Shown: in pieces, positions 7,242-14,415 of the stretch
Layout: every line of letters begins with the position of its first letter
Numbering within the stretch: position 1 is the stretch's first letter
Assembly (NCBI GenBank): GCA_963675055.2
Contig: CAXXJE010000005.1
Location: 1-64,000, forward strand
Source of the DNA: PGYT01 sp963675055
GTDB taxonomy: Bacteria; Bacteroidota; Ignavibacteria; Ignavibacteriales; Melioribacteraceae
DNA: 64,000 bases
Reading direction: 5' to 3'
Notes under the pieces: model-generated
The model's input: the letters and a program-made list of their open reading frames with translations, nothing else
What the model was told of the DNA's origin: nothing
Database searches by the model: none
Position numbers and translations under genes: made by a program

Positions 7242-8078
7242 TTATTCAAAAAAATCATCTATTGGATTTCTGATGTTATCCATTGCTTTTTTTGATACGT
7301 GTGTATAAATCTCAGTTGTTTTAGTGCTGTTATGTCCCAATAATTCTTGTATATATCTTAAATCTGTACCCTGTTCAAGTAAATGAGTAGCAAAACTGTG
7401 CCTTAGCATATGCGGTGTTACGGTTTTTTGTATCCCTGCTTTCTTTGCTGCTCGCTTTAGAATATTTGCTACACTAGTTGCCGAATATTTTCCTCCCTCT
7501 TGTCCTTCAAAAAGAAAAGTTTGCGGTTTATACTCTCTGTAATAATCTCGCAAAATCATTAAGGTGTTTTTTGAAAGTAAAGATATTCTGTCCTTCTTCC
7601 CTTTAGCACCTTTAATATTAATCACCATTCTTTCTGAATCTATATCAGATATTTTCATATCGATTAACTCACTCCTTCTCAAACCTGCAGAGTAAATTAA
7701 CATCAGTATACATTTGTGTTTAACATTATTAACTGAACTCAATATTCTCTTTACTTCATCTTTGCCTAATACTTTGGGTAATTTTTGTTCTTTTTTCGGT
7801 CTATGTAAAGTGTAGTACTGTTTATCTTTTCCAAGTATTTTTTCATAGTAAAACTTAATCGCATTAATTCTCTGATTTTGCTGACTTATAGAAATATTTT
7901 TTGTTTCAATCAAATTTAAGATGTATGTATTTATTTGATCTGGTATGATATTTTGCAATTTGGTGTTTTTGAAATAGTTGTAAAAATCTTCAAAGTAATT
8001 ACAATAAATCGATATTGTATTTTTACTATACCTCCTCTGAATTAACCTGTTACGATATTGTTGCAATACTTGATTCAT
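7242..8078 (-). CDS. Tyrosine recombinase of the cassette array (IntI-like, lacks IntI-specific insertion)
   Basis: Numbering from the ATG at 8078 (278 aa); a GTG two codons upstream is possible. Residues 1-85 form a SAM-like DNA-binding domain (YSKNTISIY). The catalytic set is complete: Arg134 (AGLRRSE), the beta-hairpin lysine in KGKKDR, His223 and Arg226 (TPHMLRHSFATHLL), His249 (LLGHNS) and Tyr258 (IYTHV). The RPKKEQKLPKVLGKDEVKRI segment and the NIRNPIDDF tail resemble integron integrases, but only about 65 residues separate KDR from TPHMLRH. IntI1 has about 105 there, so the insertion that grips extrahelical attC bases is missing. It is transcribed toward the cassettes, opposite to the usual class 1 layout. 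Confidence 0.92.
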   Translation of the reverse strand: MNQVLQQYRNRLIQRRYSKNTISIYCNYFEDFYNYFKNTKLQNIIPDQINTYILNLIETKNISISQQNQRINAIKFYYEKILGKDKQYYTLHRPKKEQKLPKVLGKDEVKRILSSVNNVKHKCILMLIYSAGLRRSELIDMKISDIDSERMVINIKGAKGKKDRISLLSKNTLMILRDYYREYKPQTFLFEGQEGGKYSATSVANILKRAAKKAGIQKTVTPHMLRHSFATHLLEQGTDLRYIQELLGHNSTKTTEIYTHVSKKAMDNIRNPIDDFFE

Positions 8079-8084
8079 AATCAC

Positions 8085-8452
8085 ATATAATCTGTCATTA
8101 AGCTTACATACACATATATAGAATTCCCTGGCGTGCTCTCTTGTTGCTGAGTCAAAGGTTTTTTCCTCCCAACAATCATATATAATTGTTGTTATGCCGC
8201 GTATTTATTATCAACAACATAGAGTTGAATTCGTCTAACCAACAATTCAAAATGTGTTTAGTAAGCAATATTACTCCACTTAACAACTATGAATCAAATG
8301 GACTCATGACTCCATACATGTTGTCCGGACTTCTCGCGGAAGTAGAGGGGCATTGAAAAATTAAATATATATTTTTACATAATCAACAATCATTACGCTA
8401 TTATTGATTATTGCTTCTTTAACACCACAACCCTATAATTCATCCAAAAACC
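8085..8452. other. Intergenic region upstream of the integrase
   Basis: The 368 bp separate the integrase (minus) from a nuclease-like gene (plus) and should hold promoters for both. There is an inverted repeat caacaat/attgttg (8170-8176 and 8185-8191), and the sequence is AT-rich with several short TATA-like stretches. No gene, tRNA or attC-like palindrome is visible. Confidence 0.5.
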
Positions 8453-8995
8453 ATGTTTCGAATCTTTTCATTTTACTTAATACATTTCTTTACCCTGTGG
8501 AATGCATTTGCTTTTTTACTTGTGCCGCCATGCGGTATTCCATCAGGGCCCTTGCCTGCTCAAGTCCCCAATCCAGCTCCCTCCGGCTACCAAACAACCG
8601 CATACGTTTCTCGTATAATCGCTGGTGATACATTTGTTCTTTCTGACTCTCAGCATGTATGTTTACTCGGCATCAATGCTCCCGAACTAAACTCCTCTGA
8701 CAGCCTGCAACAGTTTATTGCGTTATCTTCAAAGCTATTTTTGGATTCCCTTATCTGCCACGCAGTGGTTAAACTTACTTTCGAGTCAACCACCAGAGAT
8801 ATCTTTGGTCGCGTACTTGCTTATGTATGGTTAACCGACAAATCCGGCACGGATTCCCTATTCATCCAGGCAGAACTACTGAAAAAAGGATACGGCCGTA
8901 TTCGCAATTACCCTCAGAGATCTCGCTATTATCATATCTTCTATAACCTCCGTCGCACAGCAATGCGAAAAAATTTAGGATTATGGTCTAGGTAG
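8453..8995 (+). CDS. Exported staphylococcal-nuclease-like (SNase) protein with altered active site
   Basis: The 180-aa product has a hydrophobic N-terminus (residues 5-24), suggesting export. From about residue 50 it matches the thermonuclease fold: SRIIAGDTFVL (GDT calcium loop), a PE pair in LLGINAPE, then RDIFGRVLAYVW and AELLKKGYGRI. In staphylococcal nuclease numbering, Asp21, Glu43 and Arg87 equivalents are present. The strand before the PE pair reads HVCLLGIN, placing Cys and Asn where Arg35 and Asp40 are expected. Activity is therefore doubtful or altered. The following 84-aa gene starts 7 bases after the stop and may be co-transcribed. Confidence 0.8.
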   Translation: MFRIFSFYLIHFFTLWNAFAFLLVPPCGIPSGPLPAQVPNPAPSGYQTTAYVSRIIAGDTFVLSDSQHVCLLGINAPELNSSDSLQQFIALSSKLFLDSLICHAVVKLTFESTTRDIFGRVLAYVWLTDKSGTDSLFIQAELLKKGYGRIRNYPQRSRYYHIFYNLRRTAMRKNLGLWSR

Positions 8996-9002
8996 GGTTG
9001 CT

Positions 9003-9257
9003 ATGAATACAGTCTTACCAAATATTAACTCAATCCTCAACGATCCCAAATTCCAGGAGTACTCCTCTTTAGGTTTAATTGATGAAGTATCCCTTAGAAA
9101 CCTCAGAATCAAATGTGAATACGGATCACTTCGCAATTCTCACACCATGTTTGATTCGATTCTTATTCTTGCAGATAAATACTCACTATCTACAGATACG
9201 ATTAGTTCAATCCTGTTCCGCTCGCGGAAAAGAAAGCCTGTACATCAGCCTCATTAA
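9003..9257 (+). CDS. Small hypothetical protein, 84 aa
   Basis: No family is recognised. The protein is polar with a basic tail (RSRKRKPVHQPH), has no signal peptide and is predicted helical. It begins 7 bases after the nuclease-like gene with taggtagggttgct before the ATG, so the two look like an operon. A palindrome ttccgc/gcggaa lies near the 3' end at about 9217-9230. An overlapping 66-codon frame at 9079-9279 is less likely to be real. Confidence 0.5.
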   Translation: MNTVLPNINSILNDPKFQEYSSLGLIDEVSLRNLRIKCEYGSLRNSHTMFDSILILADKYSLSTDTISSILFRSRKRKPVHQPH

Positions 9258-9579
9258 CCAGCCTATAACTAGTATGTAAATAGTCTCACTGTATCTTTCA
9301 CTACACCACCCTTTTTATAATATCTTTCCTATCCTCATTCCAGCATTTTCGTCCTGCCCGTAGGTCAGTAATTTCTACTTTTCCCTTAATATTTATCTAA
9401 ATGTTCTCCCGTGAAATGCATTTGCTTTTAATATTTCAACGGGATTCCTCTGTGCCTTAGCGCCTCTGCGGTATATCTTAATAACTCTTTTCATCACTGT
9501 AACCATTCATACAGTCATACTGCATCATGTTTTCTCTAACTTTTATCCAACTCAAACAATCTTACAAGGAGGTACATCC
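9258..9579. other. Intergenic region with a strong ribosome binding site at its end
   Basis: The 322 bp contain no convincing gene. The last bases carry aaggaggt about 9 bases before the ATG at 9580, a near-perfect Shine-Dalgarno sequence and unusually strong compared with most genes in this window. A promoter cannot be placed with confidence. Confidence 0.5.
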
Positions 9580-10257
9580 ATGGCACGTTTAACAGGCAGT
9601 GTACTAGGCAATCTGAGCGGTAAACTGGGTAACCTCTCCGCTCGTACCGTCGAGGGTCAGACGATCCTTGCAGCTCGCCCTTCATCCTTTGATGTAAGCC
9701 AGTCCGAAGCGTCCGTTGCTGCTCGTCAGAAGTTTGCTGTAACAGTAGGCTTCTCCAAAATGATTCTTGCTCTCTCCATTCTTTACACAATCTGGACGAA
9801 GGTCAAGCTGCCGGGCATTACAGTATTCAATACCATATTCAAAAAGAATTATCCGTTTAGCGATACCGACAAGCCAACTTCGGACAATATTCTCACTCCT
9901 GGCGGATTTGCTCTCCCGGTTAACTCTGCAGTATTAGCTGCGGATAATCTAACTGTTGAAATTGATGCTCTTAATACCGCTGGTGTCTTTAGCGCGGAAG
10001 AAGTCAACCTCACCATAGTCGGACTTGTAGTCTATCACAATCCGTTAGATCCGGAAGATGCTCCGTACAGTATAATTAAGCTATCCAAGGCACTTCCTGG
10101 CTTTGATTTCACTGCAGTTTACAATGGAGTTATCAATCTGGATGTAGTCCAGCAAGCTTTGGCAGCTAAGTATCAGAATCATATAGTCTACCTTGCTGTC
10201 GCCTCCCAGAACGCAGATGATAAGGTAATTCAATATTCCTCAACATATTCAGCATAA
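9580..10257 (+). CDS. DUF6266-like protein of unknown function
   Basis: The 225-aa product begins with the pattern GSVLGNLSGKLGNLSAR. This G-x-x-SGK-x-G motif is typical, to my knowledge, of DUF6266 proteins in Bacteroidota. The second half (about residues 110-225) alternates hydrophobic and polar residues and looks like a beta-sandwich (NLTVEIDALN, EEVNLTIVGLVVY). There is no signal peptide. GC content and codon use look richer than in the cassettes to the left. A strong Shine-Dalgarno sequence implies high expression. Function is unknown for the family; a structural or phage-derived particle role is speculative. Confidence 0.75.
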   Translation: MARLTGSVLGNLSGKLGNLSARTVEGQTILAARPSSFDVSQSEASVAARQKFAVTVGFSKMILALSILYTIWTKVKLPGITVFNTIFKKNYPFSDTDKPTSDNILTPGGFALPVNSAVLAADNLTVEIDALNTAGVFSAEEVNLTIVGLVVYHNPLDPEDAPYSIIKLSKALPGFDFTAVYNGVINLDVVQQALAAKYQNHIVYLAVASQNADDKVIQYSSTYSA

Positions 10258-11067
10258 TACTAATTGCTTCCTCGTCCCGTCACATCCCATCCGCTAGGCT
10301 CTCTCAATGGGAGCCTGGTTTATACCTTCGCCAAATATTCGCAGTGTAATTTCTTAACGACAAGATGATGCAAACAATTGGCTCAGGTTTGTTCACACAT
10401 ACGCAGCTTCCGGCTACCGACGGAACCTGCTTCAGTAAATCGTACCGTGTATCTTTCTTCCTACCCCTTCGCCATATCTCGCTGCTTCATTCCACTCCGC
10501 TCCGGAAATAGTTGTATGATCTGCCCTCTTTTCATTATCTCGCTCTGCTTATCTGCTTGTTCACTATATCTCAGTCAGGACATTCTGTACTTCATTTCTC
10601 ACCACTCCAGATATTTAGTCTAGTGTCTCTCTCCTTTTCACAGTTCCGCTCAGCATACTCTTTTGCGCTCTGCTTCTCATGCAGGTCTTTCTGTATTTCT
10701 GCTTCTTCCGCTCCGTTCCATTCATCCGCTCGGCAAGGCTATCAATAAACCCTATTTTGTAGCGCCGGTTGACGTAGCTGTTCGTCGAAACCCACTCCTC
10801 ACACCTACTTTTAAGTTCCCGAATATAGTCCAATTACAACTCCGGGCAACAATTTTGCCCGCAGATCGAAAGCTTAGTGTTATTCGCATCTGATCAATAA
10901 AGTCGCGGCAAGGGTATATAAACGGTTAAGCTTTAAATCCATAAGCCCATCCGGGCTTAACCGCCCTTGCCTGAATAATCATGTTTCCGTACACCATCAT
11001 TAAAACATAACATCACTTCGCAAAACAATGGTTAGCGGGCAAAATTTGTTTTTCGAGGAGGTGTCCC
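10258..11067. other. Long intergenic region without convincing genes
   Basis: The 810 bp hold a terminator-like hairpin just after the DUF6266-like gene (aggctctc 10296-10303 with gggagcct 10309-10316, poor T-run). Several overlapping frames of 70-80 codons are present, none with a good start or recognisable product; the most protein-like is a basic minus-strand frame at 10615-10833 with a TTG start. A nested hairpin lies at 10907-10971. The last bases include gaggaggtg, a strong ribosome binding site for the gene at 11068. Confidence 0.5.
10907..10971. repeat. Nested 65-nt inverted repeat (structured RNA or element end)
   Basis: Outer arms ggcaaggg (10907-10914) and cccttgcc (10964-10971) pair perfectly over 8 bp. 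Inner arms cggttaagc (10923-10931) and gcttaaccg (10955-10963) pair perfectly over 9 bp. An alternative small hairpin gccc-atcc-gggc lies at 10945-10956. No T-run follows, so it is not a plain terminator. It sits about 100 bases upstream of the small gene at 11068. Confidence 0.6.
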
Positions 11068-11265
11068 ATGTCACAGACTAAACTTATTCGTAAGCATAAA
11101 GTAGGGCTCTGGTTAATTCGGCTAACCTTTACAGGTGCCAAATACCTGGTTAATTCTTATTCTCCTAAAGGCAGCCTTTCATCCTGGCAGTTTCCATCCT
11201 TGGAAGAAGCTAATGACTTTTTTGAAAGACTTTGTAAACATATAAGAGCCCTAACAAAACAATGA
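11068..11265 (+). CDS. Small hypothetical protein, 65 aa
   Basis: A strong Shine-Dalgarno sequence (gaggaggtgtccc) precedes the ATG. The protein is basic at the N-terminus and amphipathic, with a C-terminal helix (SLEEANDFFERLCKHIRAL). No family is recognised. The ribosome binding site is the main support for translation. Confidence 0.55.
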   Translation: MSQTKLIRKHKVGLWLIRLTFTGAKYLVNSYSPKGSLSSWQFPSLEEANDFFERLCKHIRALTKQ

Positions 11266-11411
11266 ATAATATGATTTCTTTTATTCTTTCTATTTACTAT
11301 TTTTGCATTCAATTAAGATTTGTTCTTATTTATTATTTACGTACATCTAATAAATGTTCAGTAGGGACCAAAAGTAGGGAGTTTGAAATTTCATGAGTTC
11401 TATAAGAGTTT

Positions 11412-11471
11412 ATACCCAAATCCCTATGACTACGGATCAGAAGGTTGGGGGTTCGAATCCTCCTGGGTGTA
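11412..11471 (+). pseudogene. tRNA-Arg(ACG) remnant lacking the D-arm
   Basis: The 3' half is a good tRNA: anticodon loop CTACGGA (anticodon ACG), a TCAGA arm, a T-arm GGGGG-TTCGAAT-CCTCC and acceptor strand TGGGTGT. ATACCCA (11412-11418) can pair with that acceptor strand over all 7 positions (one G-U). Only six bases, AATCCC, lie where the D-arm and linkers should be. The 5' strand of the anticodon stem also has a mismatch. This is either a decayed tRNA or the scar of an element that integrated into a tRNA-Arg(ACG) 3' end. Confidence 0.7.
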
Positions 11472-11479
11472 CAAATGAT

Positions 11480-11553
11480 GCGCCCGTAGTTCAATTGGAT
11501 AGAATACCAGATTTCGGCTCTGGGGGTTGAGGGTTCGAGTCCTTCCGGGCGTA
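11480..11553 (+). tRNA. tRNA-Arg (anticodon TCG)
   Basis: A full cloverleaf can be drawn: acceptor GCGCCCG/CGGGCGT, D-arm GTTC/GAAT, anticodon stem CCAGA/TCTGG with loop TTTCGGC (anticodon TCG, reads CGA), variable loop GGGTT, T-arm GAGGG-TTCGAGT-CCTTC, discriminator A. CCA is not encoded. It lies 8 bases after the tRNA-Arg(ACG) remnant and 10 bases before a rho-independent terminator. Confidence 0.93.
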
Positions 11554-11554
11554 C

Positions 11555-11764
11555 AATGCTAAGCTTGATTCATCTTATGAGTCAGGCTTTTTTTTGTTTA
11601 TAGCATTTGACAGAGCCTTGCCCCGTTCGTGGGGCTTGTCCCGACTTTCTTCCACAGATGTATATCGGGATTGTGCACCCTCCGCGGAGGATAACACTGC
11701 CTGAAGCAAAAAATCTTTCGGCGAGTGAATTCGAGCCTGCCTCCCGAAGGGAAGTCCTTCCGGG
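11555..11764 (+). repeat. Dispersed intergenic repeat, copy A
   Basis: Shares several blocks, in order, with 17525-17753: TTGATTCAT-TTATGAGTCAGG, a T-run, TTTGACAGAGCCTTG, GGGGCTTGTCCCGA, and GAATTCGAGCCTGCCTCCC followed by GAAGGGAAGTCCTTCC. It also holds the palindrome cctccgcggagg (11679-11690). No protein is likely to be encoded. The two copies bracket the PadR/permease genes. Confidence 0.7.
11563..11595 (+). terminator. Rho-independent terminator of tRNA-Arg
   Basis: The stem gcttgattcat / atgagtcaggc (11 positions, some G-U) is followed by eight T residues at 11588-11595. A degraded relative of this hairpin occurs at 17535-17565. Confidence 0.8.
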
Positions 11765-11792
11765 CTATTTATATTGCCAGGCAGTACCTCTC

Positions 11793-14408
11793 TCATTCGT
11801 GTTTTAGTGTATCAACAGGATTTACTAGAGCTGATTTAAGAGTCTGATAGCTAATAGTAACCAGTGTTATCAACAATGTTACAAAAGCTGAAGCGATGAA
11901 TACCGAGGGGTGAATTTCAATTCGATAGGCAAAGTTCTCCAGCCATTTGTTCATTAAATAATATGAAACCGGCCACGAGATTAGTATGCTGATATAAATC
12001 CATTTAAAATAGTCTTTTGTCAAATCTCTGAAAATGCTTACAACTGATGCGCCCAAAGTTTTCCTAATGCCGATTTCTTTAGTTCTCTCTTCTGCTGTGT
12101 AAGCTGCAAGCCCGAATAAGCCCAAACATGCAATTAGTATCGACATAAATGTAAATACAATGAGTATGTTTTGTGTTTTCTGTTCACTCTTATAAAGTTG
12201 TTCCAGTCTTAGATCCAAAAAGCTGTAATCAAATTGCTCACCGGTAAATGCCTTCTCCCAATTATCCCGAATTACCTTAAGAGCAGCTGTAATATTTCCC
12301 GGAGCAACCCTTACTGATACTGCGGTTATATAATCCGGTTCAAGAAAAAACGCCATTGGCTCAATTCCGTATACTAATGACTGGAAATTGCAATCTTTAA
12401 CCACACCTATTATTTTCAACGGATTACTTTCATTTCTGAACACCGCTTTACCTAAAGCTTTTTCCGGAGAAATTCCCAGCTTACTTACAGCCGTTTCATT
12501 AAGTATTATTGTACCTGCAGTATCGGTACTAAAATCTCTTTCGAAATTTCGGCCTGCTACAATTGAAATCTTGTACGTGCTGATAAAGTCATAATCGCAA
12601 TTCATAAAAATTGATGAAAAGTGTGTCTCGGAATTCTCAAGGCTGTAGAGATTGCCGTTACTGTATATTTCATCACCCGGGAGATCGGCAGAACCTGTTA
12701 CTGAAAATATATTACTATTAGTAAGAAGAGCTGACTTAAAAGATTCAAAATTCTTGGACACATTCGAACTTCTTGCCGGAAGTATTATCACATTTTCTTT
12801 TTCAAATCCAATTGATTTTGTCCTGATAAAATCCATTTGCTGATAGACTATTGACATCCCGATTAACAAACAAATTGAAATAGTAAATTGAAATACGACC
12901 ATATTTCTTCTGAAACCGGATTTCTTATTGACAACTATCGGAACACCCTTCATTATTCCTGCAGGTTCAAACTTTGACAAATAGACTGCCGGATATAATG
13001 CTGCAATAAATCCAACGGATAGAGTTATTCCTGCAAATACAAGAAAATTGTTATCCTGAACCAAACTTAGAATAGATATATTTTCCGCAAATGTTGAATT
13101 GAACAGAGGTATAAATAAAAGCATAATTATTATGGATATAGCTGCAGCAATAAACGTCAGGATCATGGATTCTTGAAAAAACTGAAGCTTTAATTGTCCT
13201 TTGTTTGCGCCAAGTGTTTTTCTTAAGCTTACTTCCTTTGCTCTCCTCCTTGCCTTTGCTGTTGAAAGGTTAATAAAATTTATGCCCGCAATTACTAAAA
13301 GTAACAGACCGATAGATGAGAATAGAATTACGGATTGTATACTCCCGCCTGCTTCCCGTTCCCAATTCTCGCTTGGATGAAGATGTATATCTGTGAAAGG
13401 AAAGAGATAAAGTTTCAGTACGTCATGAATACTTCTTCCCTGCACAATTAAATCACCATACTGCGGTTCAAGATGTTGGTCGATAAATCTTTTGAATTTA
13501 TTATCCAATGTACCGGGACTAATGACTTTATCCGTCAGCACATAAGTGTAGAGATAGTTGCTTCTCCAACTTGTAAATTCATCCTCCGGATACGTAGAGA
13601 AAGAAATCAGCATGTCAAAATTTATATGCGAATTTTTCGGTACATCCTGCATAACACCGGTTATTTCAAAATCGACATATTTGCCGTCCAGTTCCAGAGC
13701 CAGGGTCATTCCCATTACATCGAAAGTCCCGAAATATTTAACCGCGGCTGTTTCCGTAAGGACAAGTGTTTTGGGTCTGATCAAAGCAGTCGCTTTTGAA
13801 CCCCGAAGCAGTGTGAAATCGAAAATATTGAAAACCGAATTGTCCGCTGCGAAAAGCTCTTGTCTGTGAAGGTTGCCGGCTTTGTCCTTTATTGAAAACG
13901 CACGGGGCCAAAATCTTGCGGCATCGGTTATTTCCGGAATATCGTTAATAAGAGCCTGCTTATATTTGGCGCCGGTAATGGGCCACCGCCCGTCAATTTC
14001 GTCGCGGGTGATTTCCCTTTCTACGCGAAATATCCTGTCGGCTTTATCGTGAAACCTGTCGTAACTTAATTCATTCTGCACCCATAAACTTATAATCATA
14101 CACGCAGCAATACCTACAGCTAATCCGAAGATATTTATTGCCGAAAAACCTTTATGCTTAACTAAATTTCTAAACGTAATTTTCAAATAGTTATTAAACA
14201 TTACTATCCCCCAGTAAATATTTGCAGATACGAATCTCGGGATTGATTTGAGAGCCTGGGTGTAAAACCAGATATGCGCATAAAACCTGCCTTGACTGGC
14301 GAGCATCTCATTGTAGAACTCTTCAAAGTCGCCGAGAACGATTTCACGGTTACGCTTCCTGTTTGTGACGGATAAAATCCATCGTGCTATAAGAGGAGGT
14401 GTTTCCAT
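11793..14408 (-). CDS. MacB/FtsX-type ABC transporter permease with prefix domain
   Basis: The 871-aa product starts with an 80-residue cytoplasmic prefix (PPLIARWILSVTNRKRNREI, then GDFEEFYNEM). I recognise this as the permease prefix found in PadR-associated transporters. Next come a transmembrane helix (about residues 97-117), a periplasmic MacB-type domain, three helices (about 375-470), a second periplasmic domain and three C-terminal FtsX helices. GLFGLAAYTAEERTKEIGIRKTLG is the characteristic FtsX turn. Such proteins act in extrusion or envelope mechanotransmission with a MacB ATPase, which is not encoded nearby. It lies 7 bases after the paralogous permease gene and is likely co-transcribed. 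Confidence 0.9.
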   Translation of the reverse strand: METPPLIARWILSVTNRKRNREIVLGDFEEFYNEMLASQGRFYAHIWFYTQALKSIPRFVSANIYWGIVMFNNYLKITFRNLVKHKGFSAINIFGLAVGIAACMIISLWVQNELSYDRFHDKADRIFRVEREITRDEIDGRWPITGAKYKQALINDIPEITDAARFWPRAFSIKDKAGNLHRQELFAADNSVFNIFDFTLLRGSKATALIRPKTLVLTETAAVKYFGTFDVMGMTLALELDGKYVDFEITGVMQDVPKNSHINFDMLISFSTYPEDEFTSWRSNYLYTYVLTDKVISPGTLDNKFKRFIDQHLEPQYGDLIVQGRSIHDVLKLYLFPFTDIHLHPSENWEREAGGSIQSVILFSSIGLLLLVIAGINFINLSTAKARRRAKEVSLRKTLGANKGQLKLQFFQESMILTFIAAAISIIIMLLFIPLFNSTFAENISILSLVQDNNFLVFAGITLSVGFIAALYPAVYLSKFEPAGIMKGVPIVVNKKSGFRRNMVVFQFTISICLLIGMSIVYQQMDFIRTKSIGFEKENVIILPARSSNVSKNFESFKSALLTNSNIFSVTGSADLPGDEIYSNGNLYSLENSETHFSSIFMNCDYDFISTYKISIVAGRNFERDFSTDTAGTIILNETAVSKLGISPEKALGKAVFRNESNPLKIIGVVKDCNFQSLVYGIEPMAFFLEPDYITAVSVRVAPGNITAALKVIRDNWEKAFTGEQFDYSFLDLRLEQLYKSEQKTQNILIVFTFMSILIACLGLFGLAAYTAEERTKEIGIRKTLGASVVSIFRDLTKDYFKWIYISILISWPVSYYLMNKWLENFAYRIEIHPSVFIASAFVTLLITLVTISYQTLKSALVNPVDTLKHE

Positions 14409-14415
14409 ATTTATT

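Noticed and set aside
7242..8078. Calling this a canonical class 1-type integron integrase
   Set aside because: The IntI-specific insertion is absent and the gene points toward the cassettes, so only an integron-like label is justified.
10615..10833. A 72-aa basic protein on the minus strand
   Set aside because: It begins with TTG, lacks a ribosome binding site and overlaps several equally open frames; it may be decayed coding DNA but cannot be supported.
8085..11411. Prophage
   Set aside because: No capsid, terminase, portal, tail or lysis gene is recognisable; strong ribosome binding sites and one DUF6266-like protein are not enough.
11412..11471. Functional tRNA-Arg(ACG)
   Set aside because: The D-arm is missing and the anticodon stem has a mismatch; D-armless tRNAs are not expected in bacterial chromosomes.
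11575..11807. Small open frames on both strands in repeat A
   Set aside because: They run through hairpins and low-complexity repeat sequence with no plausible product.
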